Notes: a model not told the origin generated them from the sequence alone. A stretch of 64,000 nucleotides of DNA from Pyralis farinalis (GCA_947507595.1 OX382263.1:36179133-36243132); one strand, 5' to 3'. Counted from the first letter of the stretch, positions 46,946 through 57,718 are shown. Numbers and translations are program-made.

Positions 46946-48478
46946 CAGTCTGTCTATAAAGTCGTGACATGAATGTTTGAGGAACTAACATTAATCATGT
47001 GTCTGGCAACACCAAACATATATACCTCTGCTGTCAATGCTGTCATCGAGATCGATTTGCTGAACAGTTTTCCTTTGGTATTTTTTATTGTTTTGATTAA
47101 ACTGCAAAAAATTAAGACCAAACTTCACAGAAAAGTTTCAAAAATGAGTAAAGTAAATCGGAGTGGCACGCGGGAAGTGATTTTTAAAGTTTTCCAGCGA
47201 TGTTTGGCGAAGTGCGAAGCTGGACGAATTTTGTGGTATTTGGGCGATGTTTATGGGCGAACAGCATCTATGACTGGTATGTAATCGTGTTATTATTTGT
47301 GTTTAACCTGCCTGAATTTAAAAATTGACATAATTTACGTTTTGGAGACCAAAAAAGGCATTGTTTACATTGCACATTTTTAGGTTAGATAAGACAGAGT
47401 ATAGGTCACATTATAGTACGACCATAATTTTTTGATACTTAAGGATGGTATAACTTAGTCTCAAGTTTTCCAATTTTAAATTTGAATCAATTGCTTCATG
47501 TCAATAAGTTATTGTTTCCATTCCATTAACATTTTTTAAACTTATCTTTTTTAGGAAAATCAGAGAGTACATTTAGACGGATAGTCAACGAAGGCTTTAA
47601 GAATGATGGAAAGTTTGGAACTCCTGGGAAACGTAGGAAAGGCCGGCCAAAGAAAGAAATGGATGATTTTAATATTTGTGAAAAAAATCCAATTCTTTTA
47701 CACAGTGCAAAAAGAGGTAACATTGTCCGTAGTTGCATGTTTTTGTGTGCATGACTAAAAAGGCAACATTTATCATACCAAGGATTAAGGTTTAAAGATA
47801 TTTATTCTCATATAAGACATTACATCACTTCCATGAGAACATTTGCTAAAAATTAAATATACAGTTTGTCGCCGCAGAAATAAATAAATAAGAAGCTAGA
47901 ACAAGCATAAAAAGTAAACAAAATGTAGGCATTTCGTATTATCTAAAACAAACATATTAAATTTATGTACTCACTTTTTTGTTCTCATGTATAATTATAA
48001 TAGTTGGTCATTACTACTAATATAGTCAGCAAGTATTCTTTTAAAAACGTGGAATGACTTTATACTTTTAATATTCGAAGGTATTTTGTTGTAAAGACTT
48101 ATTGTAGCTACCAATAGATACCAAACTTATTGTAGGTACAGTCAGATACACAATCAACGGAATCCTTTGATATTTCAGGTACCGACTCTCAGAAAATTGC
48201 AGGTGATCGCCAGAACTGACTTAGATTTTGATTGTAGTCTTGAAGTGCTCCGTAAAATTTTAAAAGCAATAGGATTTACCTATAAGAAATGTCAAACTAA
48301 TAGAAAAGCTCTAATCGAACAATCACATATTGCTGCAAAGCGAGAAGAATACTTAGCGATCATAAAAAGAAATCGAGATTTGCCAGAAGAATTAAGAAAA
48401 AACATAATTTATCTCGATGAGAGATACATTCACTCTTCATATAAGGTCTTTGTTCTTATTGTGTACGTACCTATAATA

Positions 48479-48815
48479 GAGAGTTTTACCTTACCAATAA
48501 AACTTACCTATTATTTTTCCTGAGATATCCGGAATCCATGTTGAGTTAGCCCTTCGTTTTTTGTGTGTTCCGGCCTAGCGTTACCCTCTCTTCCGCTAGA
48601 CGGCGCCACTATTTCCGGTCCGCCAACATTTTGGCGCGCTCACTGTGGTGTCTCTTTTGGGGCCATCTTGTTTCTTCATTATTGCGTAAGTACCAGGAAG
48701 GAATTATTTGGATTCCGGATATCTCAGGAAAAATAATAGGTAAGTTTTATTGGTAAGGTAAAACTCTCTATTATTTGTTCCGTCATCGATATCCGGAATC
48801 CATGTTGAGTGATAT
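48479..48815. repeat. DIRS left inverted terminal repeat plus internal complementary region
   Basis: 48479-48538 and 48709-48768 are 60-bp reverse complements (GAGAGTTTTACCTTACCAAT). The segment 48770-48815 carries the complement of the right terminus next to the complement of the left one, as needed for circularisation of the replication intermediate. Confidence 0.85.
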
Positions 48816-49034
48816 GTTTGATTTCTCCTGGTACTCACCGTATGATGCTATAATGTGTTATGTAATAAAAAGCAGAAAATTTGATAGGATTTTTTATACT
48901 ACTAACCTCATTTACTCACAGTAATTAAAAGGTATGGTAAAACGGAAATGGTAATGACAAATTAATTACACTTATTCAAATTACACAGCTTCAAAATATT
49001 TTGATAGTGATACAGAATCAGCTGCCTTAAAATC

Positions 49035-50366
49035 ATTAATCATTCTTTGATAATACGTTCTAAAAGTATGTTCTTGTTTCTAGTTCCCTGTGGCTAGAAT
49101 TTGGTCAATCGTAAAATTTTCTAACCAATTTAATGAGGAGACTGCAGAACGTACCGAACCAGGTGATGCTTCGATTCTAGCTTCATGAAGTACGGCTTTG
49201 ATCCATCCTCCAATAACTGTACTAGATGCAGCCTTGCACTGCCCTCTAAATGTAATAAATAACTCTTGACAGTTTCCTTCATCTCGTCTTTCTTGAGATA
49301 TTGTTAATAATCGACGGATCCAATATATTACATTTAGATTTCTTTCGGGATGTTTTTTAATCTTCCAACCCGACTGCATATGATTAGCAGAATCCGTCTT
49401 TGAACCGAAGACCGGCCACATAATTAAGGTATTACCGTCATCTATTAGGTGTCCATGCCCAGTCCTTAACAGGGTGAGATCACGAACCCGTCGACCAGAT
49501 GCAAGAAGAAGCAAAATTGCAACCCGGCTCGATACTTGATAAAAACTGTTTTCGTCTGGGGCTTTATCGCTCAGGTAATTTAATACCTTTCTTGCGTTCC
49601 AAATAGGTGGTTTACCTTTTTTAATTTTCGATACAGATATAGCTCGTAAAATCTGCTTAACTAAAAAATTGGATGATACGTCCATACCGCTAGTCTTTGT
49701 GAAAGTGGATAGAACAGACTTATGTACCAAAATTGTTCTATACGCCAGTCCTTCACTATTGTGAAGATACGCTAGGTAACGGGCTACTGTAGATGGTTCC
49801 GAATATTTATAATCTATTGAATGAGTTGTGCACTACTTTTTCCATTTGTTCCATGCTGGTATGTATGTGCGAATAGTAGATTTTCTCCAGCTAGTCATTA
49901 GCAACGATTTTTGCTCATCTGTCCAATCTTTAATTAAATCTGCCCACCTTGAATCAGCCATGCCTCCAAGAATATGTTCTGCACCTCCGGTGGATGACGA
50001 CTCGTCTTGGTGTCTATTAGCCTCTGTGAAAGATCTTGGATGTGATAAGGTTTTTGAATCGCCCGCTGCTGTAGATCCGCCATCCAAAAAACTTTTTCCC
50101 ACCTCGGCGCTATGAGAATGTAACGGCCGCGAGCTGAATTCAGGTGAGATAATACTCTCGGTAACAGATTCGGTGGTGGGAATAACCAGGCTAGACTGTA
50201 ATCCCATGGCTGGAGAAACGCATTGTGAAACAGTGCTTCGTCGTCTTGTGGGTCCATCGACACATATCTGGCTACAACATGAGCTGTCTTTGATGCAAAC
50301 AGATCCACTACAGGAGTTCCCCACATCTGAAATATTATATTGGTCGCTGGAGATAGTAGGTGCCAC
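49035..50366 (-). pseudogene. DIRS tyrosine recombinase with two in-frame TAG codons
   Basis: A single minus-strand frame overlaps the 3' end of the RT ORF. After a Ser-rich N-terminus it gives RKSTIRTYIPAWNKWKK, TAG at 49835-49833, then SIDYKYSEPSTVARYLAYLH, RVAILLLLASGRRVRDLTLL (first catalytic Arg), GSKTDSANHMQSGWKIKKHP and SPGSVRSAVSSLNWLENFTI (second Arg). Another TAG at 49082-49080 falls where relatives have Trp, followed by KQEHTFRTYYQRMI with the Tyr nucleophile. It replaces integrase in DIRS insertion. Both stops are TAG, so readthrough or recent nonsense mutation are the two options. Confidence 0.85.
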
Positions 50367-51817
50367 TCTGGACTTTCTTTATTCCGTGATAATGCGTCGA
50401 CGTCGGTATTGTATCTTCCTGGAATGTACTGTGCTGTCAACCTTATATTTAGATAATCCAGCAACGTTAGAAGCTGTCTGGTTAAGAATAAGAGTTTCTG
50501 TGACTTTGTCCCTCCTTCCTTGTTTATATAGGCCACTACTGTGCGGTTGTCCGTCTGTAGGAGTACATGCGCATTTCCCAAATGCCGCTGTTCTTGATGG
50601 ATTGCCGCCTGGACAGCATATAGCTCCTTGCAGTTGACGTGCCAAGACTGTTGAGCTGTTGTCCATTGACCTGACAATGTTGCCTCTCCTAGTTGGGCTC
50701 CCCAACCTATCTCGGATGCATCTGTCGTAAGTACGTGTGATATAGGTTCTGCATGCAGAGGTGATGCGGTGGATACCATCTTCATCCACCATTTCATCTC
50801 GCTCTGTACCATTTCGGGAATTTTGAAACGTTTGTGAGGTAGGGATTTTGGTAACTGCCGGCTGTAGTGTTGGATCGGTCGACATTGTAACCTCTCTCTG
50901 CGCACCACGAACGAGGCAAAGTTGAGTCTCCCCATTAGGGACTGGGCCTGTCTGAGGGACCAACTGCCTTTTGACAACTGTGCTTGAATTGCCATGCGTA
51001 GCGTTAGGCATTTTGACTCCGACAGGGACTTCGAATTGACTTGTGTGTCCCAGGTAACGCCTAGAAACTCCAGGCGTTGTGTCGGAATCAGCACAGACTT
51101 GTCGAAGTTCACAGTGAGGCCTAGAGTCTGCAGCTGGTTTATCGTAAATGTAACCTGATTTTGAAGCTGCTCGTAGGACTGACTGGCCAGTAAGAAGTCG
51201 TCTAGGTACACTACACAACGAATGTTGTGACTGCGTAGATATTCCGCAACCCAGTTGGTAACTGAGGCAAACATCCTGGGTGCTGACGATAAACCGAATG
51301 GCAGACAGGTCATCTGGTACAAGACTTTGTTGTAGCTCAATCTGAGGAATCTGCGATGTTGTGGAGCTATTGGCAGATGAAAGTAAGCCTGGCGTAAATC
51401 TATTTTTATCATCCAGTCGCTGTTTTGCAGGAAGGATGGTACACGGTAATGGCTGAACATATGAAAATCTTTTGCCTTTATGAAAGTGTTTAGCCTCTTT
51501 AGATTGAATATTGTCCGCACTGATCCCTCTCGCTTTGGTATTAGAAAAAAGGTCGATAGGTAGCTGGGAGTCATGTCGGCCTTTTCGAGAATTTGACTGT
51601 CTATCATCTCTTCGATTTGTTGCGACATTTGGATTGATATTCTTGTTGCAAAACTGGTCATAACTGTTTGACATGGATATACAAGGGGTGGCTTTATAAT
51701 GAAAGGGATGCGGATACCATCCAAAAGTTTGAGGATTTCCTCGGGAGCCCCCAGATTTTGCCATATATGTCGATATTGCATAAGACAGCCGCCTCGAAAG
51801 GGATTCAAGTCATGCAC
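49934..51817 (-). CDS. DIRS reverse transcriptase/RNase H
   Basis: 627 codons without a stop. RT blocks: PSYLSTFFLIPKREGSVRTI, NLKRLNTFI, MIKIDLRQAYFHLPIAPQHR, CLPFGLSSAPRMFASVTNW and VVYLDDFLLASQSYEQL (YLDD catalytic box). RNase H follows: VLTTDASEIGWGAQLGE, KELYAVQAAIHQEQRHLG, LLQTDNRTVVAYINKEGG and RYNTDVDALSRNKESPEW. A C-terminal extension (GTPVVDLFASKTAHVVARYV, WLFPPPNLLPRVLSHLNSAR) is typical of DIRS/Pat polyproteins. The start overlaps the gag end by a few bases and has no ATG there, so frameshifting or reinitiation is likely. Confidence 0.93.
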   Translation of the reverse strand: MHDLNPFRGGCLMQYRHIWQNLGAPEEILKLLDGIRIPFIIKPPLVYPCQTVMTSFATRISIQMSQQIEEMIDSQILEKADMTPSYLSTFFLIPKREGSVRTIFNLKRLNTFIKAKDFHMFSHYRVPSFLQNSDWMIKIDLRQAYFHLPIAPQHRRFLRLSYNKVLYQMTCLPFGLSSAPRMFASVTNWVAEYLRSHNIRCVVYLDDFLLASQSYEQLQNQVTFTINQLQTLGLTVNFDKSVLIPTQRLEFLGVTWDTQVNSKSLSESKCLTLRMAIQAQLSKGSWSLRQAQSLMGRLNFASFVVRRERLQCRPIQHYSRQLPKSLPHKRFKIPEMVQSEMKWWMKMVSTASPLHAEPISHVLTTDASEIGWGAQLGEATLSGQWTTAQQSWHVNCKELYAVQAAIHQEQRHLGNAHVLLQTDNRTVVAYINKEGGTKSQKLLFLTRQLLTLLDYLNIRLTAQYIPGRYNTDVDALSRNKESPEWHLLSPATNIIFQMWGTPVVDLFASKTAHVVARYVSMDPQDDEALFHNAFLQPWDYSLAWLFPPPNLLPRVLSHLNSARGRYILIAPRWEKVFWMADLQQRAIQKPYHIQDLSQRLIDTKTSRHPPEVQNIFLEAWLIQGGQI

Positions 51818-53024
51818 GACGATTTTGGTTCTTAGGGGGCCTCACCTTAGAACGGGGGCGATATGACTTATCGCTCGATTGTAGCTTTGACTTTGCATTG
51901 AAATTTTTTCCTTTGCTACCTTTGAGTTGAGTAAATTTACCCTTTCTTTGAGAGCCTCGAGATCGAAAGGATTTATATTTTTCCTGTTTAAACGCCGATG
52001 TATCTCTAGAATTGCCACTAGTATTGGCACGACCCGAATCGGTGCTGTGTGTGAAGAATGTTCTCGATGAACCTGGCTTCGAGGATAACTTGTCCGCCCC
52101 CCCTATTTTTTGTATGTAATTACCTAGAACGTCGTTATCGAACAAATGAATTGAACTAGGCGGTATTTTTTCAATACCCGCACTAATAAATTCATCGGGT
52201 ATCTGTTTGAGCAATAAATCTCTACATAAACGAATAAAATCCGATCGCCTACCGCAAGCCATTTGTAAAATATCATCGCTTACTTTTATAAAGGCAGACT
52301 CTTTAGAAAACAGTTGTTCAATTTTTTCAAACAGAGAAGCCGGTGTTAAGTTGGTGTCCTTCTCCCCGGACCAATTTATCAAAGTTTGTAATGTTTGACG
52401 TAGTTCATCTCTTTGAATAAACATAGCATTTGTCATTGCAGCGAAAGAACGTTCTAACAAGTGTAAACGGTTATTCTCGTTTGTAGGGTTTTCAAACCGT
52501 TTCAACTCTTCGTTAATACCGAGCTCAATAAACCCGGGGGTACATAAATATTTCTTTTGAGCTTCGGAAAATCTAATAGATTGCCACTCCTCAGTTTTAA
52601 AATGTTGTATCTCCTCTAACCTTTTCAAATGCCTATCGTTGGCTTTTGGATAAAGAGGATCCTTTATAACTACCGAATATTCGGAAATATTAAGTTGAGA
52701 CTTCTGAGAATTTGTGCCAGGTGGCTGTAAATTTATTTCGTCCGCAATATTAGGTACATTTGGTACCGACAATATTGCAGACAGCCCGCCATCACTGGCA
52801 ATCACTTTATTTGTTTGCGATTGGGTGACTAGGTTAGTTAAAAAAGCCACTTGTTGTGATAAGAATTCAAGTTTTAAATCGCTTACTTGTTGACGTGCCC
52901 TCTTTTTAGGTCTTTGTCCGTCTTCAGACTCGCTCGACGATTCTCGATTCTCGCCACTCGAACTTGATGATTCCAAGAAACTTTTATTATCCGCAGGCAC
53001 ATGTTCTTTATCACTGTTTTCCAT
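51810..53024 (-). CDS. DIRS gag-like protein
   Basis: 404 codons from ATG 53024 (MENSDKEHVPADNKSFLESS) to a TAA near 51810. It has an acidic/Ser-rich N-terminus, a basic KKRARQQ patch, a middle domain (IQHFKTEEWQSIRFSEAQKK, KYLCTPGFIELG, LLERSFAAMTNAMFIQRDEL, QMACGRRSDFIRLCRDLLLK) and a very basic Arg/Lys/Ser-rich C-terminus (PRSKVRPPKNQNRR). This is the expected layout of a DIRS gag, which packages RNA. No zinc knuckle was seen. It overlaps the RT frame by 8 bases. Confidence 0.85.
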   Translation of the reverse strand: MENSDKEHVPADNKSFLESSSSSGENRESSSESEDGQRPKKRARQQVSDLKLEFLSQQVAFLTNLVTQSQTNKVIASDGGLSAILSVPNVPNIADEINLQPPGTNSQKSQLNISEYSVVIKDPLYPKANDRHLKRLEEIQHFKTEEWQSIRFSEAQKKYLCTPGFIELGINEELKRFENPTNENNRLHLLERSFAAMTNAMFIQRDELRQTLQTLINWSGEKDTNLTPASLFEKIEQLFSKESAFIKVSDDILQMACGRRSDFIRLCRDLLLKQIPDEFISAGIEKIPPSSIHLFDNDVLGNYIQKIGGADKLSSKPGSSRTFFTHSTDSGRANTSGNSRDTSAFKQEKYKSFRSRGSQRKGKFTQLKGSKGKNFNAKSKLQSSDKSYRPRSKVRPPKNQNRRA

Positions 53025-53118
53025 CGCAAAAGTATTACAAGTTTTAATTTCTTTAGAAATATAAACAATAATATATTTTAACTTTATTCGCTAGCTCTGA
53101 ACACTCTAAAAAACGACG

Positions 53119-53297
53119 CTATAATGAAGAAACAAGATGGCCCCAAAAGAGACACCACAGTGAGCGCGCCAAAATGTTGGCGGACCGGAAATAGTGGCGT
53201 CGTCTAGCGGAAGAGAGGGTAACGCTAGGCCGGAACACACAAAAAACGAAGGGCTAACTCAACATGGATTCCGGATATCGATGACGGAACAAATAAT
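53119..53297. repeat. DIRS right inverted terminal repeat
   Basis: Inverse of 48526-48681 with one noted difference (GCGTCGTCTAGCG versus the GCGCCGTCTAGCG inverse). It ends ATCGATGACGGAACAAATAA, which is mirrored in the internal complementary region. Confidence 0.85.
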
Positions 53298-53339
53298 ATT
53301 TGTTTTATAAAATTTTCACGAGCTTCCTTTATATCACAT

Positions 53340-53560
53340 TATATATCTTATCCTGCTTAGTATTATAAATGTGCAGGTTTTCTCTCTGTCTATTTGTTAC
53401 TTCATAAATAAAAAATTACGGGATTGATTTGCGTAAAATTGGCATATGAGAGGGTAACTGGGACACGGACATTAAGCTACTTTTTGTCCAACATAACATG
53501 AAATACTTGGCCCAAATACATGGCAAAACCGTGGGTGAATGCTAGTTCACAATAAATAAG
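53340..53560. repeat. Common lepidopteran repeat within intron 3 of DDE_3
   Basis: TCCTGCTTAGTATTATAAAT is followed by TTACGGGATTGATTTGCGTA and CCGTGGGTGAATGCTAGTT, of the same broad type as that at 26715-26880. Non-coding. Confidence 0.5.
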
Positions 53561-54690
53561 AACCTATTTTCCCACCAGGTCACAAAATGTTGGCAATTTC
53601 CGAACGTCGAAGGTGTCACAAAAGACATATCCAAAGGAAAGCGTTACATCATAGTCCATGCTGGAAGTGAAAAGGGGTTTGTGCCAAACTGTCTCCTTAT
53701 ATTTTCTGGTAGAAATATACTAGAAGACTACCACTCAGAAATGAATGCGCATAACTTTACTAAGTGGGTTTAAAGAAAAGCTTATACCAAATCTTCACGA
53801 TCCTTAAATCATAGTTATGGATAACGCGCCATACCACTCCGTCCTGACAAATAAGACGCCCACCTCTAGTTCCCGCGTAGACGAGATAAAACTTTGGCTA
53901 TTAGACAATAATATTGATTTTGATCAAACGCTCAGGAAGCCAAATTTAATGAGTTTAGTAAAAAAAAACAAACCCCGCCCCATCTATGCCATTGATGAAC
54001 TTTTAGGAGAATACGGGCACATAGAAGCCGTATCACTGTGATTTGAATCCTATTGAGCTCATTTGGGCTAACCTAAAACAAAAAGTAGCAGCACAAAATG
54101 TTGGATCACGTGATGTAAAGTAACTTGCTGAAGAGGCCTTCAGCAGCATCACACCTGAAACATGGAAAAACTGCTGCCATCATGTCGAGACACTCGAAAA
54201 AGAGTACTACGAGCGAGGACGTAGTTTGTATCGAGACATAGACGAGTTGATTATTCGCTTAGGCGATGATAGCAGCAGCGGTGACAGCAGCTGTAGTGAT
54301 GTCAGTGCCGCTGATGAAAGAGGCAACGAAACGTTTTTTGATGTTGAATATTTAGAATCCGATGATGAGTGAAAGAGATTGTCAGTTTTTATAACTATAA
54401 TAATTTTATTTTGGTTTAATTAAAACTTCTTTGATAAGCGGTACTGCAAATAAAACAAACAAAATATGACTAATGTGTCTTATTTATTTACTCATTTTAC
54501 CTAAACGAACTGCTAGTATCAAAATCGTTTTGGTCACACTATACAGGGTTGCAACACGCATGTCGGCAGCGCCATCATTTAATGTCAAGACTTTATAGAC
54601 AAGCTGTATGTATCGTAATTTTGGTTAGCTTTTAGTTATTATTAAGTAAACATTGTACAAAAAGGGCAATAAAGGTTATTTATTATTATA

Positions 54691-55385
54691 TTATTTCATC
54701 ACATTCTTTATATTTTTAAATATAAAATATCCCAAAAAATACACAGGCTCCATAGTGAGAAACCTTCTCACAATACGGGCCGTGTCCAGAAGAACCGCTT
54801 TCTGAATCTGGTTCTTGACCCAACTGCCAAGTGAGAGCCTCTCAAGATATCGATCGAGGCTCTTAGCTATAAGCCCGTTTGCTGTCACAACTAATGTAAC
54901 AATTATCGTTGATTCCACATGCCACATGCCGGTAACCTCCTGAGCCAAGTCCAAGTACTTAGAAAGTTTCTCTTTCTCAGCTTTCACGGGGTTTTCGTGA
55001 GGAATGGTAACGTCAACGAGAACTGCACGGCGTGTCTCCCGGTCTATTACCACAATATCAGGTCTATTGGCGACAATAGTCCTGTCTGTGATAATAGACC
55101 GGTCCCAGTAGAGCGTGATACTACCGTTCTCGAGAACTGGTGCTGGTGCATATTTATAATACGGGAGCTCGGCACTCACAAGGCCGTATTTAAGAGCATG
55201 TTGCTGGTGAATGATCCTAGCTACTTGATTGTGTCTATGTAAGTACTCGCCATTAGCAAGATGAGAACAACCGGTAACTATATGCCTGAGTGACTCACCG
55301 GGACGGTGGCATGCTCGACAAATGTCGACCGTATCATCCTTCAGGATATACTTCCGGTAGTTGTTCGTCTTGATAACTTCGTCTA
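54691..55385 (-). pseudogene. C-terminus of an RLE-type LINE (zinc knuckle + restriction-like endonuclease)
   Basis: Minus strand: NNYRKYILKDDTVDICRACH, then RPGESLRHIVTGCSHLANGE gives a CCHC knuckle. HRHNQVARIIHQQHALKYGL leads into the endonuclease: YYKYAPAPVLENGSITLYWD, ANRPDIVVIDRETRRAVLVD (PD...D core), VTIPHENPVKAEKEKLSKYL and QKAVLLDTARIVRRFL. The open part runs 55179-54691; 5'-truncated at about 55385 next to a TTA microsatellite. It matches the family whose N-terminal part lies at 1797-2834. 54609-54690 is its 3' UTR. Confidence 0.85.
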
Positions 55386-55404
55386 TTTATTATTATTATT
55401 CTTA

Positions 55405-55806
55405 TTATAGAGGAAAAAGAAGAATTTTTTGATACAGTAGAAGATAATGAAGATAAAAGTAAGAGTGCTGACCCTAAGGGAGCGTGCATGAATAGGACGG
55501 TCGTCCTAAAAGAGTAATAAAATTATCCGATAAATACAAATATCATGTTGTATATGTTAATTTTGTTGATGCCTCAGTACCAACCTCCTATGAAGAGGCA
55601 ACACATTGTTCAGATTCAAAGAAATGGATAGCTGCAATCATTGATGAAATAAATAGCTTAGAAGAGAATAAGACATGGCAATTAGTTGAAAAACCTTAAA
55701 ATGTTAATATAATAGACGTGAAGTGGATATTTACAATCAAATCAAGTGGGAAATATAAAGCTCGTATTGTCGCTAAAGGTTTTCAACAAAACTATGATGA
55801 ATATGA
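55405..55806 (+). pseudogene. Copia RT N-terminal fragment
   Basis: An acidic linker (EEKEEFFDTVEDNEDKSKSA) is followed in shifted frames by YEEATHCSDSKKWIAAIIDE, INSLEENKTWQLVEKP, VKWIFTIKSSGKYKARIVAK and GFQQNYDEYEK, the start of a Ty1/copia RT. It is cut by the interspersed repeat at 55807. It is the domain missing from the copia remnant at 34.9-37.1 kb, but there is no evidence that it came from that copy. Confidence 0.8.
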
Positions 55807-56216
55807 AAAAAATCGGCCAAGTGCGAGTCGGACTCGCACACCAAGGGTTCCGTACCATTATCTATAAAAACGGCAAAAAAAAAAAAACACGTTTGTTGTA
55901 TGGGAGCCCCCTTAAATATTTGTTTTATTTAAATTTAATTATTTGTTCTTAAAGTGAATATATAACTAAATATTCTGTGAATATTTCAAGCGTCTACCTG
56001 TTGCCGTTATAAATATTGAACAAAAATGAGCAAAAAAATCACGTTTGTTGTATGGGAGCCCCCTTAAATATTTTTTTTATTCTATTTTTTAGTATTTGTT
56101 GTTATAGCGGCAACAGATCTGTGAAAATTTCAACTGTCTAACTATCGCGGTTCATGAGATACAGCCTGATGACAGACGGACGGACAGCGGAGCCTCAGTA
56201 TTAGAGTTCCGTTCTA
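55807..56216 (+). repeat. Lepidopteran interspersed repeat, copy 5 (3' end lost)
   Basis: Starts AAAAATCGGCCAAGTGCGAG and contains both internal blocks. It ends at AGAGTTCCGTTCTACATC, lacking the terminal GGGTACGGAACCCT, where piggyBac sequence begins. Confidence 0.85.
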
Positions 56217-57290
56217 CATCTTTCCATGGGATGTGAGGATAGAAGTTGATCCTTTCTATCCACACCTCCCATGGATTGATTGTAATCAAGGACTATTTGT
56301 GGTTTGTACTTGTATCGACCATATTTTTCCTTTCCTCCTACCTCTCCTCCGTGGAAGGTCGATATCATCGATACAAGATTGGAGTCCCGCCACAACATGA
56401 CGTACAAATCGACAATAGCTTTGCAAGACCTCGCTAGTCCGCAACTCATGTTTCGATACACTTTTGATTGATTCGGGAACAAACTCCCTATGCAGGCGAA
56501 GGGTCCCGAAACAATCAGTACTATAAAGCCTTTAAATATCTCGCCAACAGTGGCGAGTTATAAATAGTGTATCCCTTCATAAACAACGGCTTCGCAAGAT
56601 CGTGCACTATACGTGCTGTGGCGTTAGAGGGTGGTGGTGGTCTGAAAGACGTAGAAGCTTGTCCGTCCGTCTGTCTGTTCATCAGGTCATCTTCGTCCGT
56701 CATCAGGTCAATGGTCTGTTCATCATTCTCTTCATCTGCAGTGTCGGTCTGTCCGTCTGTTGTATTAGTCTGCCTGTCTGTTGCGTCAGTCTGTCCGTCT
56801 TTTCCTTTTCCGGCATAGACAAAAAAGTTCCATAAATAGCCCGTTGAAGATTCTCACAGCTCATATGATTTTATGCCTCCCTTGGCTGCTTTCGTGGAGA
56901 TTTTCTGTGCGAAACTCAACCGTCCGTGCCACTTGAGGAGTGATTCGTCTATGGCGATTTCACGCGACGGAAAATACAGGCTGCTAAACTTCCTTTGTAG
57001 GATGTTTAACAAAGGCTGTATTTTCCGCAGCTTAATTTCGTCCTCAGTCAAGTTTTCTGTGCTGTCGTGTGTCAGATGAAGTAGTCTTTTCATGTACAAA
57101 AATCGATTATACTTCATGAGCTCACTGAATTATTTTATGGTTAAATATCCATTTTCCTTCCAATACTCACTTTCAACGGTCAGTGGTAATAGACCTTGAA
57201 AGATAAGTATTGCAAGGAAAATATATATCTCTCCCCGATCGGTATTTATCCATCTATTCAGTCGGCAGAAGGGAGTAGTATAATCATGTA
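56217..57290 (-). pseudogene. PiggyBac transposase remnant
   Basis: Minus strand: GEIYIFLAILIFQGLLPLTV (about 57230), then KYNRFLYMKRLLHLTHDSTE, IQPLLNILQRKFSSLYFPSR and EIAIDESLLKWHGRLSFAQK (first Asp of the DDD enzyme). After a diverged Gln/Thr-rich stretch come MKGYTIYNSPLLARYL, MLWRDSNLVSMISTFHGGEV and KPQIVLDYNQSMGGVDRKDQ (third Asp region). Frames shift at least three times. It is cut at 56216 by the interspersed repeat. No TTAA-flanked TIR was identified. Confidence 0.85.
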
Positions 57291-57321
57291 TGTGATTCGA
57301 GTTACATAATATTTTTCATAT

Positions 57322-57519
57322 TGTTAGCTGAACGCAGCGTTAAGCTGCGTAGAGTTGCCTGAGAACGCCACCAGGCGGCGCAGATGGCGACACCCAGTTC
57401 CCGCTCGTATTTCGCGCCCGACTGACAGGCTCCGGATAATTAATATCGAAGTAAACTGAAAGTTACTAAGAACTAGTTGTTGTTGTTTTATTATCTATTA
57501 AGTCGGGGACTCCTTAATA
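57322..57519 (+). repeat. Gypsy 5' LTR
   Basis: Starts TGTTAGCTGAACGCAGCGTT and ends GGGGACTCCTTAATA. It contains the GTTAAGCTGCGTAG segment also found at 63170. The primer-binding site should begin just after 57519 (GTTCAGAAGTGGATAA), but I cannot name the tRNA. Confidence 0.93.
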
Positions 57520-57718
57520 GTTCAGAAGTGGATAAAAACGCGTCCGCGTGTTTTAATGAACAATACCTACCGCGCAAGCGCGGCGCGGCCGATATTCCTG
57601 TCGTGACAAAGTGTTACAGTTTTTTTTTCGTGGTTCGTGTAAAATAGTGTACTTTGTTCATTTTTTGTTATTAATTTTATCAAGTGTTGGTATTTCATAT
57701 CTTGTGCCGTGCGTGATA

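Larger units (their letters stand above)
48475..53297 (-). mobile_element. Near-complete DIRS-type tyrosine-recombinase retrotransposon
   Basis: Gene order on the minus strand is gag, RT/RNase H, tyrosine recombinase. The ends are inverted: 48526-48681 matches the inverse of 53119-53277 (ATCCGGAATCCATGTTGAGT, CCAACATTTTGGCGCGCTCA). Just inside the left end, 48709-48768 is the inverse of 48479-48538. 48770-48815 repeats the inverse of the right tip (TTATTTGTTCCGTCATCGAT), which is the internal complementary region expected of DIRS. It is inserted in intron 3 of the DDE_3 transposase. Confidence 0.9.
47144..54372 (+). pseudogene. Spliced DDE_3-type transposase (four exons)
   Basis: Exon 1, 47144-47276 (MSKVNRSGTREVIFKVFQRC), ends GTATGT. 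Exon 2, 47555-47716 (GKSESTFRRIVNEGFKNDGK, PGKRRKGRPKKEMDDF), has a small frameshift near its end. Exon 3, 48179-48445, reads VPTLRKLQVIARTDLDF and IIYLDERYIHSSYK (first catalytic Asp). Exon 4, 53579-54372, reads VTKCWQFPNVEGVTKDISKG, KRYIIVHAGSEKGFV and IVMDNAPYHSVLTNKTPTSS (second Asp); then a frameshift and PIELIWANLKQKVAAQN (third acidic residue) and an acidic Ser-rich tail ending YLESDDE. Canonical GT/AG sites are kept at each junction. Frameshifts near 47690, 53770 and 54030 suggest it is inactive. The same type is widespread in arthropods. Confidence 0.85.
46946..54606 (+). mobile_element. Tc1/mariner-superfamily (DDE_3) transposon with TA target, hosting a DIRS element
   Basis: The left end CAGTCTGTCTATAAAGTCGT (46946) and the right end ...AAGACTTTATAGACAAGCTG (54606) are inverted repeats of about 25 bp with few mismatches. 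TA flanks on both sides (46944-46945, 54607-54608). It carries one spliced plus-strand transposase (exons 47144-54372). Without the 4.8-kb DIRS insertion it would be about 2.8 kb. Confidence 0.85.

Noticed and set aside
50379..51764. 461-codon open frame within the DIRS RT
   Set aside because: It lies in another frame of a clearly coding RT and shows no domain; the absence of stops is a shadow of RT codon content.
54691..55242. Plus-strand ORF opposite the RLE endonuclease
   Set aside because: It is antisense to recognisable endonuclease motifs and has no features of its own.
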